Below are positions 6,575 to 12,845 of a stretch of 12,845 bases of DNA, one piece after another. The stretch's first letter is position 1. Every line of letters starts with the position of its first letter. The stretch spans positions 1-12,845 of the forward strand of contig DOFS01000477.1 in the NCBI GenBank assembly GCA_003523945.1. The letters run 5' to 3'. This stretch comes from Nitrospiraceae bacterium. GTDB taxonomy: Bacteria > Nitrospirota > Nitrospiria > Nitrospirales > UBA8639. Under the pieces are notes generated by a model. The model was not told where the DNA came from. It worked only from the letters and a program-made list of their open reading frames with translations, and ran no database searches. The translations under genes were made by a program, and so were the position numbers.

Positions 6575-9109
6575 TCAGGAGCATTGATTTTTCCAATCTT
6601 CTAGTAACACCTGCCCTGTCCGTGATGCCTCGACCTGCATCACGGATTGCGGAGTTCCCTCTGCCACCACAAATCCTCCTTGATCTCCGCCTTCCGGCCC
6701 CAAGTCAATAACCCAATCCGCATTCTGAATCACATCCACATTATGCTCAATGACTAGGACTGTATTCCCGGTCTCTACCAAACGGTCGAGCACGTCCAAT
6801 AACCGTTGAATATCCACAAAATGCAGTCCCGTCGTCGGTTCGTCTAAAATATAGAGTGTTCGACCAGTGGGACGTTTCGAGAGTTCCTTGGAAAGCTTGA
6901 CCCGCTGGGCCTCCCCCCCGGACAAAGTTGTCGCCGATTGCCCGAGTTTAATGTAATGCAGGCCAACATCGGATAATGTTTGCAGTCGGGTCCGGAGTGG
7001 CGGGATGTTCACGAAAAACTCCAGTGCCTCGGCCACCGTCATATTTAAGACTTCTGCGATCGTCCTCCCCTTATATGTCACATCCAAGGTTTCTCGATTA
7101 TACCGTTGTCCATTGCAGACCTCACAGGTCACATAAATATCTGGAAGAAAGTGCATTTCAATTTTAATCAGGCCATCACCCTGGCAAGCCTCGCATCGCC
7201 CCCCTTTTACATTAAAGCTATAGCGTCCCGGCTTATAACCCCGCACGCGAGACTCCGGCAATTGGGCAAATAAATCACGAATAAAACTAAAGAGCCCGGT
7301 ATAGGTGGCGGGATTCGAACGAGGAGTACGTCCAATGGGGGACTGATCAATATCAATAAGCTTATCCAGCTGTTCAAGTCCACGTATTTCTCGACATCCT
7401 TCAAACACAGGCTTCTTCTGGGAGAAGCCCTGCCCCAGGGATCGGAACAACACATCTATAACCAGGGTACTTTTCCCAGACCCTGACACACCGGTTACAC
7501 AGGTCAACATGCCCAATGGAAAATTTACAGTCACTCGCTGAAGATTGTGTTTCTGTGCTTCCACGACGGTCAAAAATCCTTTGGCTTGCCTGGCGCGATG
7601 AGGCAAGGACACCCGACGAATCCCTTTTAGGAATTGGCCGGTCAGAGAACCCGGATGAGCCATCACCACCGAGGGAGGACCATGGGCAACTAACTGCCCA
7701 CCTTCCACACCCGCCCCTGGCCCTAAATCCAAGACATAGTCGGCCGCGCGCATGGTCTCGGCGTCGTGCTCAACCACCACGACTGTATTCCCCATATCTC
7801 TCAACCGTAACAACGTTTGAAGTAACCGCCGGTGATCCCGCTGATGCAACCCGATACTGGGTTCATCCAAAATATACAACACTCCGACCAATCCCGATCC
7901 GATTTGCGTGGCCAATCGAATCCGTTGACCCTCGCCTCCGGACAATGTGGCAGAAGGACGATTCAGGGTGAGGTAAGACAAACCGACGTTAAGCAAAAAC
8001 TCCAATCTCTCCCGAATCTCTTTCAGTACCCGCTGCCCAATCATCTGTTCTCGATCAGTGAGAATTAACGCATCGAGAAAGGCCACGGTGTGTTGCACAG
8101 ATAAATGGGTCACTTCGGCAATGGACAGCCCTCCGATTTTGATGGCGAGACTTTCCTTCCTCAGTCGGCCTCCGCCACACATCTTGCATGGGGTGTCGAA
8201 GGTCCATTCCTCGGATTCCGAATGACCGGAAACCTCATACCCAATACCATCACACCCATCACACGCACCATGGGGGCTGTTAAACGAAAAAATCCTTGGG
8301 GAAATTTCTGAATAGCTGACACCACACTGAATACAAGCCAGGTGTTCGCTATAGACCCGAACTTGACCATCCTCTGTCAGCACCCCAACAAGACCATGCG
8401 CCATCTTGAGGGCCGTTTCCACCGAATCCGCCAAACGGCGTGCCACACCGGGCTCTGACTTGACGAGAAGTCGATCAATCACAATTTCTATCGTATGCTT
8501 ACGTTGTTTATGTAAATTTATCGATTCGCCGAGATCTCGAATGACCCCATCAATCCGAACCCGAACAAACCCAGCCTTGCGAGCTGCCAGTAATTCTTTG
8601 CGATATTCGCCCTTTCGTCCTCGCACAATGGGAGCCAAAATGTGAATTTTTGTGCCGAGAGGATGCTCGAGAATTGCATCCACCATTTGTTGCACCGTTT
8701 GCGCCGCAATGAGATTCCCACAGAGATAACAAAAGGGCTGTCCGATTCTGGCAAACAACAGACGAAAATAATCGTATATCTCCGTCACCGTCCCCACGGT
8801 GGAACGAGGGTTGTGACTCGTCGTCTTTTGTTCGATGGAAATGGCAGGCGAAAGCCCTTCAATGGAATCCACATCGGGTTTCATCATTTGGTCAAGAAAT
8901 TGCCGGGCATAGGCAGAGAGGGATTCGACGTATCGCCGCTGGCCCTCGGCATAGATCGTGTCAAAGGCCAAAGATGACTTGCCTGATCCACTTAAACCGG
9001 TGATCACCACCAACTGATCACGGGGAATCTCCATGTCGAGATTTTTGAGATTATGTTGGCGGGCACCCTTAATCACGATAAAGTTGTTCATGGAAGGCGA
9101 GTATATCAT
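6575..9109 (-). CDS. uvrA: UvrABC excinuclease subunit A, insertion domain missing
   Basis: UvrA is the damage-sensing ATPase dimer that loads UvrB in nucleotide excision repair. From the ATG at 9107-9109 the protein is 844 residues, about 95 shorter than E. coli UvrA. Present: Walker A1 GLSGSGKS (38-45), the UvrB-binding domain (about 130-250), zinc module Cys259/262/283/286, both ABC signatures (LSGGEGQR, slightly variant, and LSGGEAQR), Walker B motifs followed by DEPSIGLH and DEPTTGLH, Walker A2 GVSGSGKST, and the second zinc module CEACQGDG...CEVC. Between CDGIG (286-290) and the next Cys pair (Cys308, Cys311) only about 17 residues occur, where the family normally has the insertion domain of roughly 100. 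The frame is continuous, so this is not a frameshift. The start at 9109 has AAGGGA at 6-nt spacing; the Met at 9091 (MNNFIVIKG) is the alternative that matches the usual family N-terminus, and a longer frame reaches 9178. Confidence 0.93.
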   Translation of the reverse strand: MIYSPSMNNFIVIKGARQHNLKNLDMEIPRDQLVVITGLSGSGKSSLAFDTIYAEGQRRYVESLSAYARQFLDQMMKPDVDSIEGLSPAISIEQKTTSHNPRSTVGTVTEIYDYFRLLFARIGQPFCYLCGNLIAAQTVQQMVDAILEHPLGTKIHILAPIVRGRKGEYRKELLAARKAGFVRVRIDGVIRDLGESINLHKQRKHTIEIVIDRLLVKSEPGVARRLADSVETALKMAHGLVGVLTEDGQVRVYSEHLACIQCGVSYSEISPRIFSFNSPHGACDGCDGIGYEVSGHSESEEWTFDTPCKMCGGGRLRKESLAIKIGGLSIAEVTHLSVQHTVAFLDALILTDREQMIGQRVLKEIRERLEFLLNVGLSYLTLNRPSATLSGGEGQRIRLATQIGSGLVGVLYILDEPSIGLHQRDHRRLLQTLLRLRDMGNTVVVVEHDAETMRAADYVLDLGPGAGVEGGQLVAHGPPSVVMAHPGSLTGQFLKGIRRVSLPHRARQAKGFLTVVEAQKHNLQRVTVNFPLGMLTCVTGVSGSGKSTLVIDVLFRSLGQGFSQKKPVFEGCREIRGLEQLDKLIDIDQSPIGRTPRSNPATYTGLFSFIRDLFAQLPESRVRGYKPGRYSFNVKGGRCEACQGDGLIKIEMHFLPDIYVTCEVCNGQRYNRETLDVTYKGRTIAEVLNMTVAEALEFFVNIPPLRTRLQTLSDVGLHYIKLGQSATTLSGGEAQRVKLSKELSKRPTGRTLYILDEPTTGLHFVDIQRLLDVLDRLVETGNTVLVIEHNVDVIQNADWVIDLGPEGGDQGGFVVAEGTPQSVMQVEASRTGQVLLEDWKNQCS

Positions 9110-9149
9110 ACGAATTCCCTTGACTGCGGCCCCTCTTTGACTATCGGAA

Positions 9150-9179
9150 TTGACCCTCATACAAAGGGTCGGATACAAT
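9150..9179 (+). promoter_or_regulatory. Sigma-70 type promoter for the secreted-protein gene at 9274
   Basis: TTGACC (9150-9155, one mismatch to the -35 consensus) and TACAAT (9174-9179, one mismatch to the -10) are 18 nt apart. Transcription would begin near 9186, giving a leader of about 88 nt before the ATG at 9274. The site lies in the divergent gap between uvrA and this gene. I saw no matching promoter for uvrA and no E. coli-type SOS box (CTG-N10-CAG). Confidence 0.6.
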
Positions 9180-9273
9180 CTTTCAGGCTCCAGGGATCAT
9201 TTTGAAGAGACGGAATCGTTCGTTTTTCTCATTCCCAACCTAATTTTCATTTCCCCTATTGATGAGGAATTTC

Positions 9274-9831
9274 ATGAAGAATCTGAAAGCAGAGTGTATC
9301 TGGGCTGTCTCTATTATTCTTTTGAGTCTTTTGTCACTTGCTCCACCAACATGGGCCGCAAAATATGAACTCACTCGAAACAGCATTGAGGAGGCCAAAG
9401 AGGTCAGTGCTGGAGATATTTCCCTCTTCCGCGTGAAACTCGGAGACACTGAAGCGACCGCCGTTGAGGCTCTCGTCGAAGCAAGGATTTCTGGTGTTCG
9501 GGCAGAACAAGAAGGTACTTTCATTCTCCTGTGGGACAAAGAAAATCCTACCGGCGCGATGGCGGGAGTCCGTATAACGGACGGGAAAGTGGATTTAATA
9601 TTTATTAACAATCGATTTGCACATAAAGTCCGTGGCATCTTTCGGCACGTCCTCGGGGCCAAATCCACAAAAGAAATCCGCGATTTGTTAGGACCGGAGG
9701 ATTTCCCCAACGAAACACTGATGGGCGCTAAACTCCTTTATGAGAAGCAAGGGTTTCTGGTGAATTTCCTTGAACGACAAGTCAATGTTGAATTCTGTCT
9801 TGGCTGTCAGGATTTATTTTCAGGATTCTAG
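9274..9831 (+). CDS. Secreted (periplasmic) protein of unknown function
   Basis: A 185-residue protein. The ATG at 9274 is chosen because TGAGGA (9264-9269) lies 4 nt upstream and because it begins a textbook signal peptide: MKNLK, a hydrophobic core (about 9-22) and a cleavage site near Ala28-Ala29 (PPTWA-A). Upstream in-frame TTG/ATG codons at 9259 and 9262 would only lengthen the leader. The mature part appears mixed alpha/beta with two parts: about 30-115 (containing LFRVKLGDTEATAVEALVEA) and about 116-185 (HVLGAKSTKEIRDLLG, then strands). These loosely recall the small repeated fold of outer-membrane assembly lipoproteins. Two Cys near the end (Cys175, Cys178, CLGC) could form a disulfide or bind metal. 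No family is recognised with confidence. Confidence 0.75.
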   Translation: MKNLKAECIWAVSIILLSLLSLAPPTWAAKYELTRNSIEEAKEVSAGDISLFRVKLGDTEATAVEALVEARISGVRAEQEGTFILLWDKENPTGAMAGVRITDGKVDLIFINNRFAHKVRGIFRHVLGAKSTKEIRDLLGPEDFPNETLMGAKLLYEKQGFLVNFLERQVNVEFCLGCQDLFSGF

Positions 9832-9981
9832 GAGCCCCTGGGAGCCTCAGTTTCCTCTCACTTCCCAGTCTGTTTTGATTTTCGAGTCATTTCCCGAAAA
9901 AGGGGGTTATCCTCCCTATTCTCTTTTCCCCACGTCCTAATGAACGGTTCTTCTTAAGATTCTCTTTAGACTGATCCGTAT

Positions 9982-10995
9982 ATGAACGACCGAATTCTTG
10001 CCACGCATCTCATAGAAGAAGAGCAGAGCCTTGAGGGAAATCTAAGGCCTCAACGCTTAGCGGAATATATCGGGCAGGAGCGGATGAAAGAATCCCTTCG
10101 GGTTTGTATTGACGCGGCAACGGGAAGAGGCGAAGCCTTAGACCATGCCATTTTCTACGGGCCTCCCGGATTGGGTAAAACCACCATTGCTCATATCATC
10201 GCCAAGGAAATGGGAGGTACGATTCGCTCTACCTCCGGGCTGGTACTTACCCATGCAGGAGACCTGGCCGCCATTTTGGCCAATCTCCAACCGCGGGATG
10301 TTCTGTTTATCGACGAAATTCATCGATTGCCCCCAGCAGCTGAAGAGGTATTATATCCTGCCATGGAGGACTTCCAAATTGATTTGGTGATCGGACAGGG
10401 CCCCTCCCTTCGCACCATGAAATTAGATCTTCCGCCTTTCACTCTCATTGGAGCCACCACGCGAGCAGGATCTCTTACTTCCCCTCTTCGAGAACGCTTT
10501 GGGCTTGTCTATCGATTGGATTTTTATCTGCCTGAAGAACTACAAGTCATCGTTGCCCGTTCCGCCAGGCTCCTCGGAGTCCATATTGAGGATGATGGAT
10601 CAGAAGAAATTGCCCGCCGAGCTCGCGGGACGCCCCGCATTGCCAATCGGTTAATCAAACGTGTGCGTGACTTTGCAGAAGTCAAGGCTCAAGGACGCAT
10701 CACGAGACGGGTCGCGCAGGAAGCCTTGCAATGGCTGGGGGTTGACCATGCAGGGTTTGATGAAATGGATCGTAAAATTCTCTTGACCATAATCGAAAAA
10801 TTTAAAGGAGGACCGGTAGGCATCGACGCATTGGCCGCAGCAGTCCAAGAAGAAAAATCCACACTAGAAGATGTGTACGAACCTTTTCTTCTCCAATCGG
10901 GATACCTTGATCGAACGGCCCGAGGCCGACAAATCACCTCAAAAGGCTTGCAACACTTTGGGGAAAACCCCAGTCTTTTTTCTATTGGAATTTGA
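9982..10995 (+). CDS. ruvB: Holliday junction branch migration ATPase RuvB
   Basis: A 337-residue AAA+ motor that, with RuvA, drives Holliday-junction branch migration during recombinational repair. Seen: the N-terminal [12 protein letters not shown] (21-32), Walker A GPPGLGKT (60-67), Walker B LFIDEIH (108-114), sensor 1 GATTR (157-161), the arginine-finger region SPLRERFG (167-174), the sensor 2 region GTPRIANRL, and the C-terminal winged-helix domain with YIGQ-type family features ending in a [12 protein letters not shown] block. The length is normal. No strong ribosome binding site precedes the ATG. ruvA and ruvC are not beside it, so the ruv genes are split or lie elsewhere. Its neighbour uvrA, although transcribed the other way, is also a DNA-repair gene. 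Confidence 0.96.
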   Translation: MNDRILATHLIEEEQSLEGNLRPQRLAEYIGQERMKESLRVCIDAATGRGEALDHAIFYGPPGLGKTTIAHIIAKEMGGTIRSTSGLVLTHAGDLAAILANLQPRDVLFIDEIHRLPPAAEEVLYPAMEDFQIDLVIGQGPSLRTMKLDLPPFTLIGATTRAGSLTSPLRERFGLVYRLDFYLPEELQVIVARSARLLGVHIEDDGSEEIARRARGTPRIANRLIKRVRDFAEVKAQGRITRRVAQEALQWLGVDHAGFDEMDRKILLTIIEKFKGGPVGIDALAAAVQEEKSTLEDVYEPFLLQSGYLDRTARGRQITSKGLQHFGENPSLFSIGI

Positions 10996-11034
10996 GAGGG
11001 GCTTCCTACTACCTGAAGGCTACCCGACCCTCTC
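10994..11034 (+). terminator. Possible Rho-independent terminator after ruvB
   Basis: GAGAGGG (10994-11000), starting inside the ruvB stop codon, is perfectly complementary to CCCTCTC (11028-11034). An inner CTTC/GAAG pairing (11002-11005 with 11015-11018) extends the hairpin. A moderately T-rich TTGTTCT follows. The stem has a large internal loop and the T-run is imperfect, so efficiency is uncertain. Confidence 0.4.
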
Positions 11035-11094
11035 TTGTTCTCCCTCCCCTTCATTCCGAAAAATTTTTTCTATCCCAACCCCTCATTTGATGTA

Positions 11095-11125
11095 TTGACG
11101 GCATCAGAAAAATAATCGGTATAGT
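11095..11125 (+). promoter_or_regulatory. Probable promoter for the secreted-protein gene at 11208
   Basis: TTGACG (11095-11100) and TATAGT (11120-11125) each have one mismatch to the sigma-70 consensus. The 19-nt spacer is longer than optimal. Transcription would start near 11132, about 75 nt before the ATG. With the terminator-like hairpin after ruvB, this suggests an independent transcript. Confidence 0.45.
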
Positions 11126-11207
11126 AGAGAAACCCGACAGTCAGTCCTAGGCCAAATGAATAAAATCTGTTCAGCCTAATCCATCATCATGGTAATGAGG
11201 GCTTCCT

Positions 11208-11687
11208 ATGAATGGCCACTTCTTGAAATCCCTTTATTATTTACACAGGAATACCTCAGCCTCATGGGATAATGCAGAAGTGAGTCGTAACTTTTTTCTG
11301 ACCTTATGGTGTTCTTTGAGCCTCACAACCCTAGTAGAAGCTCATGAACTAAAAATCGATATCGTGAATTCCTGGGTTGAAGATGGCTATATTTTTCATA
11401 TTAATTTTCAAGTATCTCCCTACAACCTAAATTGCCCAACAACCGGGGCAGGATTCCTTGGCTTTAACGTGCTTTATAAAGATCCTAAAAGCTCACAATC
11501 AGATTGGACTTTTGGTTTAGCGCCATGGCCTGATGGGCCTGCTTCTGATCCTAAAGTTTGGTCACACCTGACTGCTTATGGCCCTCAGGGATTTTGCACC
11601 AGTTTTTCCCCTTGCACGATTCAGGATGTCCAAATGGTTAAGGCTTGGTGCCCGCCCTCAGGAGCAGAAACTTATCATGCAGAATGA
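11208..11687 (+). CDS. Small Cys-containing secreted protein of unknown function
   Basis: A 159-residue frame. The ATG at 11208 has GAGGG 6 nt upstream. However, a GTG at 11280 (Val25) would begin a compact signal peptide (SRNFFLTLWCSLSLTTLVEA) with cleavage before HELKID, giving 135 residues; with the ATG start the n-region is unusually long at 27 residues. The mature part is rich in aromatic residues and beta-type sequence, with four Cys (76, 130, 136, 148) that could form two disulfides and several Gly/Pro turns (FGLAPWPDGPASDP). No known family is recognised. By eye the gene is more AT-rich than uvrA or ruvB and has freer use of A/T-ending codons, which may mean later acquisition. The lipoprotein gene is convergent with it. 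Confidence 0.68.
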   Translation: MNGHFLKSLYYLHRNTSASWDNAEVSRNFFLTLWCSLSLTTLVEAHELKIDIVNSWVEDGYIFHINFQVSPYNLNCPTTGAGFLGFNVLYKDPKSSQSDWTFGLAPWPDGPASDPKVWSHLTAYGPQGFCTSFSPCTIQDVQMVKAWCPPSGAETYHAE

Positions 11688-11698
11688 ACCTTCACTCT

Positions 11699-11736
11699 CC
11701 TATTCCGAAATAAAAAATAGGGTTACACAAAGTAAC
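11699..11736. terminator. Two small tandem dyads downstream of the secreted-protein gene
   Basis: CCTATT (11699-11704) pairs with AATAGG (11716-11721), and immediately after it GTTAC (11722-11726) pairs with GTAAC (11732-11736) around a 5-nt loop. They start 12 bp after the stop at 11687. Both are short and AT-rich, with no clear T-run, so a role in transcript ending or mRNA protection is only a guess. Confidence 0.25.
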
Positions 11737-11786
11737 TAATTTACACCATATTCATTGCAATTAGAGCTTTAGCAATTCACCGAGGT

Positions 11787-11819
11787 AATCTTTCAGCTCG
11801 TCAAAAAAAATGAAAGATT
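11787..11819. terminator. Perfect 9-bp inverted repeat between convergent genes
   Basis: AATCTTTCA (11787-11795) and TGAAAGATT (11811-11819) are perfectly complementary around a 15-nt loop that contains eight A residues (T residues on the other strand). It lies between the stops of the two convergent genes and could act as a bidirectional terminator. The stem is AT-rich and the following T-run (TTTT at 11824-11827) is short, so an operator is an alternative reading. Confidence 0.4.
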
Positions 11820-11865
11820 GGCATTTTAATTCCTCCAGCTATTTACCCGGAAAGGCGAGAAGGGG

Positions 11866-12360
11866 TTAAGGACCGAGGATAGTTTCCACATCCCGCAATC
11901 CCATTTTCGCCCGATCAACATATAATTGGTTGGCCAAGCCTTGGTATGTTTCAATAACCCGCTGGTAGGTACTACGAGCTTTGTCGTACTGTTGGTTTTC
12001 TGAAAAATAACGGGCGAGGGCTAACCAATTCTCTGCAGCCGTTTCTTTGGCTGTTTTGATAATTTTCCATTCCTGTATTTTCTCGTCATGTTTCAACTGG
12101 CCTACACGGCGAAGCAAGCGTTCTTCACTGCTTAGCCCAATCATCTCGATCTGTTCATTTTCAAACACGGCATGGCCAACCTGATGGGATTGTAAATGCC
12201 CATAGAACCTTTCCACATGACCTTTAATGACATCCGCCTGTTGTTGATAGGTGTTTCCTATACACGCGGAGAGGGTGCCTACCATGAGCAGACCACAGAA
12301 CATTTTCACCCAGACATACTTCTCCATGCGAACAGCATAACAGAAAAAATCATTACTCAT
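11866..12360 (-). CDS. Predicted lipoprotein with a TPR-like helical segment
   Basis: A 164-residue protein. After a basic n-region and a hydrophobic core (about 20-30) it has a lipobox LSAC with Cys33, so it is probably lipidated and held in the outer or inner membrane. The mature part is helical and charged; residues about 109-142 (ENWLALARYFSENQQYDKAR and following) look like one TPR-type helix pair, with a second weaker helix pair to the end. TPR lipoproteins commonly act as scaffolds in envelope assembly, but nothing here names the partner. The ATG at 12360 has GAGG at 5-nt spacing; the Met at 12327 (MEKYVWVK) would give a more usual, shorter signal peptide but lacks a binding site. Confidence 0.75.
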   Translation of the reverse strand: MSNDFFCYAVRMEKYVWVKMFCGLLMVGTLSACIGNTYQQQADVIKGHVERFYGHLQSHQVGHAVFENEQIEMIGLSSEERLLRRVGQLKHDEKIQEWKIIKTAKETAAENWLALARYFSENQQYDKARSTYQRVIETYQGLANQLYVDRAKMGLRDVETILGP

Positions 12361-12393
12361 TTACGCCTCGTGGTAAATACCAAAATAGCCAGC

Positions 12394-12845
12394 TCATTTT
12401 TTTGACACCTGCAAACCTTTATTCAAATGCTTATCTGTTTTGGCAGAACTAAATCTAAAAGAGTCCCACCCCCAGTCTAATAAAAATACATTCATCCCAC
12501 ACGCCAAAGCCAGGACTTCATAACGCAAGGCAGGCAAACTGGAACGCACCAACACTTACCGTAATATCCATTTCTGGATCAGCCTTTATTAATGATCGTA
12601 TAACGTGGGCCTAGAGGCCAGCCCCTTCTGCAACACGACCAACACATCTGCAATCCCAAATTCGCACATCGATGGCTGTCATCGCCATTCCATGACAAAT
12701 TCTGGGACCCCAGCTTCATACACGCCCAGCACCATGTTCATTTCCTTAACACATGTGCACATCGTGGTCATTGCCAGAATTTCAGATTGGACTAATCCCA
12801 TTAACCGGTTTTTTCGAATATTATCATCCCTCCATCTTTAATCAT
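12394..12845 (-). pseudogene. Probable decayed gene with several in-frame stops, extending to the window edge
   Basis: No intact gene covers these 450 bp. One minus-strand frame reads as protein-like segments broken by stops: 12682-12837 (contains EILAMTTMCTCVKEMNMVLG), TGA at 12679-12681; 12592-12678 (contains CEFGIADVLVVLQKGLASRP), then TAA TAA at 12586-12591; a poorer stretch, TAA at 12556-12558; then 12397-12555 (contains LRYEVLALACGMNVFLLDWG, ending in a Lys-rich tail), final TGA at 12394-12396. Between about 12550 and 12600 another frame reads IRSLIKADPEMDITV, which suggests frameshifts as well. All this is on one strand and mostly one frame, as expected of a dying gene. The family is not recognised. 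The last 53 codons (GTG at 12553-12555) could alternatively be a small live ORF. Confidence 0.4.

Noticed and set aside
7516..7971. 151-codon plus-strand frame inside uvrA
   Set aside because: It is antisense to a highly conserved UvrA region and rich in Arg and Pro, as expected for a shadow frame.
9110..9149. SOS (LexA) box controlling uvrA
   Set aside because: I looked for CTG-N10-CAG and GAAC-N4-GTTC type sites in the uvrA upstream gap and saw none. A lineage-specific LexA motif cannot be excluded.
9240..9710. 156-codon minus-strand frame opposite the secreted protein
   Set aside because: The plus-strand gene has a promoter, a ribosome binding site and a signal peptide. The antisense frame is Ser/Arg-rich with none of these.
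12605..12841. 78-codon plus-strand frame
   Set aside because: It starts at GTG with no ribosome binding site and has a Ser/Thr/Asn/His/Pro-rich composition typical of the antisense of coding DNA. The minus strand gives more protein-like segments.

Overview
The window is a bacterial chromosomal segment of roughly 50% G+C with no phage, IS or CRISPR features. Extended-SDR HpnA, a CruF-type carotenoid protein and an IspA-type prenyltransferase on one strand, beside UvrA and RuvB, point to a Gram-negative that makes isoprenoid lipids. The protein style (lipobox lipoprotein, GAF-containing kinase, divergent small secreted proteins) fits a Nitrospirota/Nitrospira-like organism. That placement is inference; nothing here proves it.

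Layout. At the left edge is the first 26 codons of a secreted protein (minus strand) behind a near-consensus sigma-70 promoter. From 5529 down to 260 five minus-strand genes follow one another: ispA (prenyl diphosphates), hpnA (hopanoid-associated epimerase), a CruF-like carotenoid membrane protein, a small four-helix membrane protein of the phage-holin-4_2/YvlD type, and a GAF-GAF histidine-kinase-like protein. The first three form a plausible isoprenoid, hopanoid and carotenoid operon. The last two may or may not share its transcript. The kinase has lost the phospho-accepting histidine of its H-box (Thr instead).

Divergent from ispA, on the plus strand at 5542-6568, is a compact cluster of small uncharacterised genes: a possible 45-residue leader ORF with a strong ribosome binding site, a 94-residue protein with a complete C4HC3 (PHD-finger-like) zinc-ligand pattern, a 113-residue membrane protein whose ATG overlaps the previous stop, and a 59-residue small protein. 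It ends 6 bp from the convergent uvrA.

uvrA (minus) encodes an intact UvrABC damage-recognition ATPase except that the insertion domain between the first zinc module and the next Cys pair is reduced to about 17 residues. Divergent from it, behind a good promoter, is a secreted protein of unknown function, followed by ruvB (Holliday-junction branch-migration motor). Then come a possible terminator, a further promoter and a small Cys-rich secreted protein. An intergenic stretch of dyads separates this from a convergent TPR-type lipoprotein. The right end (12394-12845) has no intact gene. It appears to hold the remains of a minus-strand gene broken by several in-frame stops.

The points most worth a second look are the insertion-domain-less UvrA, the His-less kinase, the bacterial PHD-like protein with its leader ORF, and the TGA-separated, in-frame hpnA/carotenoid gene pair.
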